From Synergistaceae bacterium UBA4088 (GTDB lineage: Bacteria > Synergistota > Synergistia > Synergistales > Thermovirgaceae): 15,630 nt of DNA. Positions 8,551-14,981 of this stretch are shown here, in pieces. Position 1 is the first letter of the stretch. Every line of letters begins with the position of its first letter. Position numbers and translations under genes: made by a program. The stretch is taken from positions 3,987 to 19,616 of the forward strand of contig DFYG01000058.1 in NCBI GenBank assembly GCA_002382605.1. The letters are read 5' to 3'. The notes below the pieces were generated by a model. It ran no database searches. It saw only the letters and a program-made list of their open reading frames with translations, and was not told the DNA's origin.

Positions 8551-9457
8551 CCCGGAGATCAGGCATCTTTTCTCCTTTCGCACATACCTTAATGACATGA
8601 CGACCCTTGGAACAGGGGGGCCCGCCGAATTTCTTGCCAAACCTTTGACACAGAAGGACCTGGTGGATATTTTGACATTCTGTCACGAAGAGGGTTTTCC
8701 TTTCTGGCTCCTTGGAGGAGGCAGCAATGTCCTTGTTCCTGATGAGGGATTGCCCGGAATAACCATTCAGACCAAAGGGCTTAACGGTATCTTTTGGGAG
8801 GAAAAGGGTGATTCTGTCATTGTTTATTCAGTATCGGGGACATTTCTTGCGTCACTGCTTGGTTTATCCTTGAGGAGAGGCTGGTCGGGACTGGAGTTCA
8901 CCGCCGGCATTCCAGGGACTTTGGGAGGGGCGCTTGCGGGAAACGCAGGTGCTGATGGCTTCTCTCTCGGAGACCTGGTCAGAAATGTGAAGGTGATCCA
9001 GGAGGATGGGATCGTCATAGACAGACCCAGACATGAAATTGAATTTTCCTACCGCTTTTCCAGCATCGGTACTGAAAAAGTCGCAATATCAGGCTGTTGC
9101 CTTGTACTTGAAAGATCCTCTCCCTTCGAAGTAGCCGAAGAGGTCAGAAGATTTCTTTCTCACAGAAAAGGGCAACCCCGGGGAGTTAAAACGGCAGGTT
9201 GTATTTTTAAAAATCCGGATGGCGCGAGCGCTGGGAAACTTCTGGATGAGGCCGGATGCAAGGGAATGGAAAGCGGAGGCGCAGTAGTTTCGATGAAGCA
9301 TGCCAATTTTATCGAAAACAGGGGTTCAGCCTCAACGAAAGATATCCTGTCTCTTATTGAACGATGCCGGACAAAAGTATTTCAAAATTCAGGAGTTAAA
9401 CTGGTCACGGAAATCCGATTTCTTGGTGATCTATCAGATGCGGAAACCCCTTTTTAG
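8528..9457 (+). CDS. murB: UDP-N-acetylenolpyruvoylglucosamine reductase MurB
   Basis: FAD- and NADPH-dependent reductase that converts the enolpyruvyl ether made by MurA into UDP-MurNAc, the MurC substrate. FAD-binding motifs are TLGTGGPAEF (26-35), LLGGGSNVLVPDEG (61-74) and FTAGIPGTLGGALAGNAGADG (in two halves, about 124-144). The substrate-side motifs are FSYRFSS and TAGCIFKNPDG (222-232), and the C-terminal glutamate in LVTEIRFLG (E295) is the expected proton-relay residue. The catalytic serine of the family is a cysteine here (C225). The start is uncertain: GTG 8528 has GGAAAGG upstream (about 11 bases), while TTG 8504 has no visible site; both lie inside murC. With 8528 the protein is 309 residues, in the family range. 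Confidence 0.94.
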   Translation: MRWLSRLSPEIRHLFSFRTYLNDMTTLGTGGPAEFLAKPLTQKDLVDILTFCHEEGFPFWLLGGGSNVLVPDEGLPGITIQTKGLNGIFWEEKGDSVIVYSVSGTFLASLLGLSLRRGWSGLEFTAGIPGTLGGALAGNAGADGFSLGDLVRNVKVIQEDGIVIDRPRHEIEFSYRFSSIGTEKVAISGCCLVLERSSPFEVAEEVRRFLSHRKGQPRGVKTAGCIFKNPDGASAGKLLDEAGCKGMESGGAVVSMKHANFIENRGSASTKDILSLIERCRTKVFQNSGVKLVTEIRFLGDLSDAETPF

Positions 9458-10220
9458 ATTGCTGCTTATTCTTTCCTTCACTTCGGGGATGTTATACTGT
9501 ACGGAAACCAGCTACCAGTTTTTCCGTTTACGTGAGGCAAGTTTCGAGTCGCTCGCTCTTCTTCCCGATGCTTTCTTCTGGCAAAGACTCGATCCCTCAA
9601 CGCACCGGTTCTGGCCTCTCCTTCTAATGAACAGAGAGAGGATAAGGCGTTCAATAATGTCGGAAGCCCCGGTTACAGTCAGCATAAAAATGAGTAAGCC
9701 GGGTTTTTTTGAGGTCGGTTTTGTTCCGTTGGAACCATGGTTTATGGTTTTCTGGGCAGGAAGCGAATGGTTTCTTTCCAGGGACGGCAGGATGTGGTCT
9801 GTGCATCACGCCCTAAACAGAATTATCTCTCAGCAGTCAGCAATAGAAGGTCCTGTAATCGTCCTTGGGCGTGGTTACCCTGATCCGGTTCCTAAAGGGA
9901 TCAGCATTGAAAGATCGGTAGTCGATTCTTCCATGCCGATCACAGAACTTGAAGCATGGAAAACAGCCCTTAATGACAGTGGTTTTTACCCGCGAGTTTC
10001 TTCAATTACCGTTCTTCGTCGCGAAGGAAAACGTATCGTTGAGATTATGGAAAGAAAAGATCCAGGAAGCGTAAGGATCCTTTTGAATGATTCGACAGCC
10101 GAATGGACATCCCTTTTCAGGGCGGTAGATGATATTCTTGCTCAGTCCGATACCCGTGGAAAGAATTTGATAGTGGATACGACCTACGTTGGTAAGATCC
10201 TTGTAAGAGTAATTTCCTGA
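9438..10220 (+). CDS. ftsQ: Divergent FtsQ/DivIB-like division protein
   Basis: Assigned mostly by position. It fills the slot between murB and ftsA where ftsQ/divIB normally lies, and has the expected size (260 residues) and topology: a very short basic N terminus (MRKPLFR), one membrane segment (about 5-20), then an extracytoplasmic domain. In the family this bitopic protein links early and late divisome proteins through a POTRA and beta domain. Weak support comes from the TVSIKMSKPGFFEVGF strand-like segment followed by PWFMVFW and LSRDGRMW, which resembles the usual aromatic-plus-DG stretch of FtsQ. No strong signature motif is present. The ATG at 9438 is chosen because GGTGAT lies 7 bases upstream; it overlaps murB by 20 bases. 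The cytoplasmic tail is much shorter than in E. coli FtsQ. Confidence 0.7.
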   Translation: MRKPLFRLLLILSFTSGMLYCTETSYQFFRLREASFESLALLPDAFFWQRLDPSTHRFWPLLLMNRERIRRSIMSEAPVTVSIKMSKPGFFEVGFVPLEPWFMVFWAGSEWFLSRDGRMWSVHHALNRIISQQSAIEGPVIVLGRGYPDPVPKGISIERSVVDSSMPITELEAWKTALNDSGFYPRVSSITVLRREGKRIVEIMERKDPGSVRILLNDSTAEWTSLFRAVDDILAQSDTRGKNLIVDTTYVGKILVRVIS

Positions 10221-10243
10221 TCTGATAATTCGGGGGATCGATC

Positions 10244-11557
10244 ATGAGACGAAAAGCGAATGAACCCTTCTTTTTAACTGGACTTGATATCGGTACAAAA
10301 AAAATATCGATCGTCGTTATGGAAACTGATCCGGTAACATCGGAAAGTCACGTGATATCAATTGGTTCTGTGAATTCAAAGGGAATAAAAAAAGGAGACA
10401 TCATCGAACCCGATCTTTGCGTTGAATCCATTGTAAATGCTATCGACAAGGTCGAATCCTCTTCGATGTTTGTTTCGGATGCGATACTTTCGGTAGGTCC
10501 TTCACAGGTAGATTCAATTATTTTGCATGAAACCATCAGATTGCGGGAAGAGGGGGATTACGAAAGACCAGTTACTTCCAGCGACATGATAGATGTCGTC
10601 GGAGAAGCCATTTCTTCCGCCAGAGCAAGATCGGATGAGTGTCTGTTGCATGCTGTACCACTTGAATTTTCTGTTGATCAAAGCGATTTCATGCCCGATC
10701 CCAGGGGTTATAAAGGAACGGAACTAACAGTCTCACTGCTGGCAATTTTCGCCCCGTTGAAATCGATCCGTGACGCTGTAGATTGCGCGGAAAAGGCCGG
10801 GCTTAATGTAGTCGGTGTTATCCACAAGTCGATATCTGCCGGGTTCGGTTCACTTCTTCCGGAAGAAATGGATAACGGGTGTGTTGCTGTCAATATTGGA
10901 GCCGGTACAACAAGCGCGGCTTTTTTCAAAGACGGGAAGCTTCAGAACCTGGCCCTCTTCCCCATTGGAGGGGACCAGGTGACAAGCGACCTCGCCAGTG
11001 TACTTGGTGTTCCCTCGATCAATGCCGAGTATCTGAAAAGGGAGGTTGCTCTTTCCGAAAGCGGGGAAGATCTTTACGATGAACTTGAATTTGCTCTTGA
11101 CGGAAAGGCTTTCATTACAAGCGTCGAAGAGGTGTTATCCATAATCTCTCCCCGGATCGAGGAGATCCTTTCCCGTTTTCTCAAGCCTGTGATCGATTCT
11201 TTCGGTTCCGAAGAGGCTATTTGCAGTATTGTTTTTTCAGGAGGTGTTGCAAAAACGCCTGGGCTGCTCTCATATGTTGAACCCTTTTTTGGAGCACCAG
11301 CCAGAATCGGTACTCCTGTTGATCCAAGCAGCCTTCCCCTGGAAAACCGGGGGAGCGAGTTTACTTCAGCAGTAGGGATCGTAAATTACTTCATGGAAAA
11401 AGAGAATAATCCCGATCTTTACCTAGAGCCATCTCTCACTGATCTGGTAAAGGAGGCTGAAGGTTCGAATGGTCCAATAACACAGGGTGGCAAATTTATC
11501 AAGAAATGGCGAGAATTTATCCAGGCTTTGAAAAATGCTTTCAGTGAATTGTTTTAA
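10244..11557 (+). CDS. ftsA: cell division protein FtsA
   Basis: Actin-fold ATP-binding protein that anchors FtsZ filaments to the membrane and recruits later divisome proteins. The 437-residue protein has the phosphate-1 motif LDIGTKKISIVV (14-25), an SHS2-like 1C insertion region typical of FtsA (about 90-165), the phosphate-2 motif AVNIGAGTTSAAFF, and the adenosine motif SGGVAKTPGLL. Its C terminus (about 414-437, KFIKKWREFIQALKNAF) is a basic amphipathic helix, the membrane-targeting sequence of the family. GGGGGA at 10232-10237 precedes the ATG with good spacing. It follows the FtsQ-like gene by 23 bases and is followed by ftsZ after 27 bases, the conserved ftsQ-ftsA-ftsZ order. Confidence 0.96.
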   Translation: MRRKANEPFFLTGLDIGTKKISIVVMETDPVTSESHVISIGSVNSKGIKKGDIIEPDLCVESIVNAIDKVESSSMFVSDAILSVGPSQVDSIILHETIRLREEGDYERPVTSSDMIDVVGEAISSARARSDECLLHAVPLEFSVDQSDFMPDPRGYKGTELTVSLLAIFAPLKSIRDAVDCAEKAGLNVVGVIHKSISAGFGSLLPEEMDNGCVAVNIGAGTTSAAFFKDGKLQNLALFPIGGDQVTSDLASVLGVPSINAEYLKREVALSESGEDLYDELEFALDGKAFITSVEEVLSIISPRIEEILSRFLKPVIDSFGSEEAICSIVFSGGVAKTPGLLSYVEPFFGAPARIGTPVDPSSLPLENRGSEFTSAVGIVNYFMEKENNPDLYLEPSLTDLVKEAEGSNGPITQGGKFIKKWREFIQALKNAFSELF

Positions 11558-11571
11558 AACTTGGTATTAGC

Positions 11572-11577
11572 GGAGGT
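11572..11577 (+). promoter_or_regulatory. Ribosome binding site of ftsZ
   Basis: GGAGGT, the strongest Shine-Dalgarno match in the window, lies seven bases before the ATG at 11585. It rules out the upstream in-frame GTG at 11561 and fits the high expression expected for FtsZ. Confidence 0.75.
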
Positions 11578-11584
11578 CACACAT

Positions 11585-12737
11585 ATGACTGAACTCTTCG
11601 AAATTGAAGGATCACAGAGACAGTTCCACGAGATCATAAAAGTTATCGGAATTGGAGGAGGCGGAGGTAACGCCCTGAACCATATTGTCAGAAGTGGCGT
11701 AAGGGGAATCGAGTTCATAGCGGCAAATACGGACATAGCCCATTTAAGTCTTTCTGAAGCAGATCTGAAGATAGTCCTTGGGCCGGGAACTCACAAAAGG
11801 CCTTGGTGCAGGAGCGGATCCTGACATCGGTCTAAGGGCTGCGGAAGAGTCCATAGAAGAGATGCGCGAGATCCTTAAGGATGCCGATATGGTTTTTCTA
11901 ACTGCCGGAATGGGCGGGGGCACAGGCACAGGAGCTACGCCGATCATTGCCCAGATCGCAAAAGAGAACGGATCTCTGGTGGTTGCCGTAACTACAAGGC
12001 CCTTCATGTTCGAAGGCAAGATACGGAATTCGCAGGCCTTCGAGGGAATCGGGAACCTCAGGAACAACGTTGATGCCCTTATCGTGGTCCCCAACGACAG
12101 GCTTTTGGAAATTTCCCAGAAGGGGACGACCCTTTCCGAGGCATTCAAGCTGGCTGATGATGTCCTGCGACAGGCTGTCCAGGGTGTTACGGATCTTATT
12201 CTGCGTCCCGGACTGGTAAATGTGGATTTCGCGGACGTTAGGACAATAATGAAAGATGCCGGAACCGCAATTATGGGAATTGGTGAGGGCAAAGGAGAGG
12301 ACAGGGCCTCCAAAGCGGCACATGCCGCCATCAACAGTCCCCTTATGGATGGTCCCATAAACGGGGCCAGAGGGATCCTTTTCAATGTAACAGGCGGCCC
12401 CAATGTTGGAATCCATGAGATACAGGAAGCAGCCCAGGTGGTTACAGAGGCGGCGGACCCCGAAGCGACTATTCTCTGGGGCCACGTGCTTGACCCTGAC
12501 ATGGACGAAAAGATCCAGATCACCGTGATCGCCACCGGTTTTTCTACTGAAAGCGTTCCCCTGGGTCCGCGCCATCGCATAAGAGATCACAAAAATGTAC
12601 TTGTCGAGATAGAGGCACGGTCGGGTGTAAAAGAGGCAGAACACCACAACCCGGCTGGCGACGCCGAATCGCAGGAATCCAGAGAAGACATCGATAAACC
12701 TGCGATAACAAGAAGAAAATCGAGGCGGCGGCTATGA
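11585..12737 (+). CDS. ftsZ: cell division GTPase FtsZ, interrupted by a +1 frameshift
   Basis: Tubulin-like GTPase that forms the Z ring and organises septation. As written the gene is in two frames. The first runs from ATG 11585 to TGA 11824 and matches FtsZ only through [11 protein letters not shown] (residue 66). The rest continues one base out of register from about 11778 with [16 protein letters not shown] to the stop at 12737. Removing one base in 11776-11782 gives a normal 383-residue FtsZ. Motifs are [12 protein letters not shown] (21-32), NTD (48-50), the tubulin signature GGGTGTGA (110-117), VPNDRLLEI, and the T7 loop [13 protein letters not shown] linker of about 40-50 residues leads to [14 protein letters not shown], a divergent form of the conserved C-terminal peptide. 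GGAGGT at 11572-11577 fixes the start. A sequencing or assembly indel is the likeliest cause. Confidence 0.93.
11776..11782 (+). other. Frameshift site in ftsZ (one extra base)
   Basis: Upstream of this point FtsZ homology is in the ATG 11585 frame; downstream it is one base out (+1). Dropping one C from 11776-11777 or one G from the GGG at 11780-11782 gives the same repaired protein, [13 protein letters not shown], which fits the family consensus. No stop codon in the original frame adjoins the site and I see no stimulatory element, so a programmed frameshift is not supported. Confidence 0.85.
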
Positions 12738-12765
12738 ATAAAAACGTTCGGGCAAATACGGGGTT

Positions 12766-14310
12766 TTGAGCAATTTATCAAAGAATTCCAGATACAGGCA
12801 CAGGAATGATATTATACGCGAGGAGACGGTCCTGGAACGTATCCCCGCAGGCAGTTCCCCCCCCTGGGCCATGCTTTTCCCATCGAGTTATGAAGTCGGA
12901 ATGGCAAGCCTGGGTTTCCATTCCGTAATTGCGGAATTGAAAAAGCTGGGTGTTGGAGTAGAACGATTTTTCATCGGACAATTTGACAGTTTATCATTTG
13001 AAACAGGCCGGATGATCGGAAACTTCCCGTTTATTTCAGCTTCAGTAGCTTATGAACCAGATCTTATCGCCATCCTGTCGACATTCAAAAGGTGGAACAT
13101 ACCCCACAGATGGCATGACAGGCTTGAATCCGGAGGTCCTGTTTTCGGAGTTGGCGGAGCTCTTTCCTATATCAACCCCCTCATTTTTTCGGGCATCGCC
13201 GATTGGGTTGTAATTGGAGATGCGGAACCTGTACTCGAATACCTCGTGAGAGAGTGCCGAAACTACACGTCTCACGGTGATCGCAGAAGATTCTGGGAAA
13301 AACTTTCTGAAAACAGGTCTATCTACGTACCGCCCATCCACCGTGAGCAGATATTGTCCGGGAAAAATGTACCCCTGAAAAAATCTCTTTTGATCGATCT
13401 GGACAGAGCTTACGGAAAGAGCCTGTGGGTTACTCCTGGCGCGGCCTTCGGCCGAACTGTTCTGGTGGAGCTTCAAAGGGGGTGTCGGAGGAGTTGCAAT
13501 TATTGTACTATACCTCTGTCATTTGGGCCTGCAAGAGTTCGTTCTCTGGACAGGGTGATCAAGGATATTTCTGCCGTCAGCCAATTTGATGATATTCAGA
13601 TAGGTCTGGTTACACCCGAGGCTGGAGACTATCCGGACCTTCCCGGACTTCTGGCATATCTGAAAAAAACAGGACAGGCTGTTTCATTCGCATCACTGCG
13701 GGTTGATAATATGACCGAGGATATGGTGAAGGCAGTGGTCAGGAGTAGAAGATACGCATTGACGGTGGCTCCTGAAACCGGGAACGAACGCCTGAGAATT
13801 GCTTGCGGAAAAACATTTGGCAATTCAACGATAATTGATAAACTGATGATGGCCCGCCTCAACGGAGTCAAGCAGGTTAAACTTTATTTCATGGTAGGGC
13901 TTCCAGGAGAAGAGAATTCAGACATAGATTCAATTCCGGAATTATGTCGTGAAATCCGGGGGGAGACAGGATTGAGGATCAGAGCTTCCGCAGGCGTTTT
14001 CGTCCCCAAGCCAATGAGCCGCTGGGAGATGACTTCGATAATAGGAGCGGAGGAAGCGTACTCAAAAATGAAAAGACTCAAGAATGCCTTTTCGGGTGAG
14101 GCCCTGAAGGGATGTACGATCAGTTTTCAGGATCCCAGAGAGTCCCTGATAGAATATGCTCTCTCATGGAGCGGAGCCGAATCTCCTGATATTCAGATTG
14201 AGGCCAGTCGACGAAATATTTTGAAGAAATTCGGAAGAGACTGGCCAGATAAAAATATGGTGCGGGATCAGCTCGAGCTTATCGGTTTCGGAAGAGCATC
14301 CTGCCAGTGA
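12766..14310 (+). CDS. Uncharacterised radical SAM protein with B12-binding-like N-terminal region
   Basis: 514-residue protein of unknown substrate. The N-terminal region (about 33-160: AMLFPSSYEVGMASLGFHS, then GPVFGVGGALSYINPL and ADWVVIGDAEPVLEYL) has the pattern of a B12-binding-like Rossmann domain but lacks a DxHxxG cobalamin motif. The radical SAM core begins at GCRRSCNYC (C240, C244, C247), the CxxxCxxC ligands of the SAM-binding 4Fe-4S cluster, followed by LTVAPETGNERLR and the KLYFMVGLPGE segment. This layout recalls the uncharacterised family TIGR03960, often found next to a DUF2344 gene; no such partner is visible here. The start is TTG 12766: an in-frame TAA lies at 12739 and the next ATG falls inside the conserved N-terminal region; GGGG lies very close upstream. 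It follows ftsZ by 28 bases. A tRNA or RNA modification role is only a guess. Confidence 0.85.
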   Translation: MSNLSKNSRYRHRNDIIREETVLERIPAGSSPPWAMLFPSSYEVGMASLGFHSVIAELKKLGVGVERFFIGQFDSLSFETGRMIGNFPFISASVAYEPDLIAILSTFKRWNIPHRWHDRLESGGPVFGVGGALSYINPLIFSGIADWVVIGDAEPVLEYLVRECRNYTSHGDRRRFWEKLSENRSIYVPPIHREQILSGKNVPLKKSLLIDLDRAYGKSLWVTPGAAFGRTVLVELQRGCRRSCNYCTIPLSFGPARVRSLDRVIKDISAVSQFDDIQIGLVTPEAGDYPDLPGLLAYLKKTGQAVSFASLRVDNMTEDMVKAVVRSRRYALTVAPETGNERLRIACGKTFGNSTIIDKLMMARLNGVKQVKLYFMVGLPGEENSDIDSIPELCREIRGETGLRIRASAGVFVPKPMSRWEMTSIIGAEEAYSKMKRLKNAFSGEALKGCTISFQDPRESLIEYALSWSGAESPDIQIEASRRNILKKFGRDWPDKNMVRDQLELIGFGRASCQ

Positions 14311-14316
14311 GGTGAT
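14310..14316 (+). promoter_or_regulatory. Ribosome binding site of the SPOR-domain gene
   Basis: AGGTGAT begins at the last base of the radical SAM stop codon and ends five bases before GTG 14322. It supports the GTG start over later ATG codons and suggests coupled translation. Confidence 0.6.
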
Positions 14317-14321
14317 ATCTG

Positions 14322-14936
14322 GTGAGTATACGAAAAAATCGCAGGTTAAAGGAAAAACCCGCCATGTTCCCTTTCGGGCATATCATGCTTCCCCTGGTTG
14401 GAATTCTTGCCCTCGGTCTTCTGGTGCTTGGTGTAAGACTTCTTTTCGTCAACCCCGCGACTCAGGTAACCTATCCAGAAACAGACATTCAGACCGGTGA
14501 CGGCCCCGCAGGTGCAGATTCTCCGGCAACGGCCTCCCAGGAGCAGGCTTCCAGTTCAAACCAGATTGTTGCAGTTCCGGTAGAGGACACAGAGGAAACC
14601 GGAGTAAAAGAACCTCTGGCCACTCAGACCGGACCCAAAGCAGCAACAAAGGCGGAACCAGAAACCAGCGGAACGTCCATACCTCCCACTGGAAAGGCCT
14701 TATCGGGGAATTGGACAGTACAGATAGGAGCCTTTACCACCAAGGACTCCGCTGAGGCCCTGGTACGGGAGGTCAGGGAGAAAAACTTCGAAGCATTTGT
14801 TTTTCAGGCCGAAGTAGGCGGTAAAACTTACTTCCGGGTAAGGATAGGGGCCGGAACCCAGCGAAGTGACGCGGAAAACCTCGCAAAAGATCTTGCTGCC
14901 AAGGGTTATCCGACTCTTGTTGCCCGCCAGGAATAG
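14322..14936 (+). CDS. Single-pass membrane protein with C-terminal SPOR domain
   Basis: 204-residue bitopic protein. A basic cytoplasmic N terminus (SIRKNRRLKEK) leads to one membrane segment (about 21-43) and a low-complexity Ala/Thr/Glu/Gly/Gln/Pro-rich linker (about 47-128) of the kind that spans the periplasm. The C-terminal SPOR domain (about 130-204) shows WTVQIGAFTTKDSAEALV, then YFRVRIGAGTQRSDAENLAKDL. SPOR domains bind glycan strands stripped of peptides, which accumulate at the division septum, so septal localisation is likely. Topology and position just downstream of ftsZ resemble FtsN-, DedD- or DamX-type proteins, but the short N-terminal FtsN motifs were not recognised. The GTG start at 14322 is backed by AGGTGAT, 11 bases after the radical SAM stop. 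Confidence 0.87.
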   Translation: MSIRKNRRLKEKPAMFPFGHIMLPLVGILALGLLVLGVRLLFVNPATQVTYPETDIQTGDGPAGADSPATASQEQASSSNQIVAVPVEDTEETGVKEPLATQTGPKAATKAEPETSGTSIPPTGKALSGNWTVQIGAFTTKDSAEALVREVREKNFEAFVFQAEVGGKTYFRVRIGAGTQRSDAENLAKDLAAKGYPTLVARQE

Positions 14937-14981
14937 AGGTTGCGGAATTCCTTTGAAAAGTTTCTTTTTGGGTAACCATCG

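Noticed and set aside
9438..9503. Lipoprotein signal in the ftsQ-like protein (Cys21 after the hydrophobic segment).
   Set aside because: The residue before the cysteine is Tyr (MLYC), which does not fit a lipobox.
10201..10229. TTGTAA, 17 bases, GATAAT: a sigma-70-like promoter just before ftsA.
   Set aside because: Transcription from it would start at about 10236, at the end of the ftsA ribosome site (10232-10237), and the -35 box lies inside the ftsQ-like coding region; probably chance.
11528..11557. TTGAAA plus TTTTAA near the end of ftsA as an ftsZ promoter.
   Set aside because: Spacing is 18 and the -10 match is poor; both elements encode conserved FtsA C-terminal residues.
11771..11824. 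Programmed +1 frameshifting in ftsZ.
   Set aside because: The CTT-GGG site lacks an adjacent stop codon, a strong slippery pairing and an upstream internal Shine-Dalgarno; a simple indel explains it.
11744..12647. Long minus-strand open frames (278 and 249 codons) opposite ftsZ.
   Set aside because: They lie wholly antisense to well-conserved ftsZ coding sequence, show no recognisable domain, and their composition is that of a reverse complement shadow.
14937..14981. Terminator or promoter between the SPOR gene and moeA.
   Set aside because: Only a short GGAATTCC palindrome and a T-rich stretch are present, with no stem-loop followed by a T run and no paired -35/-10 boxes.
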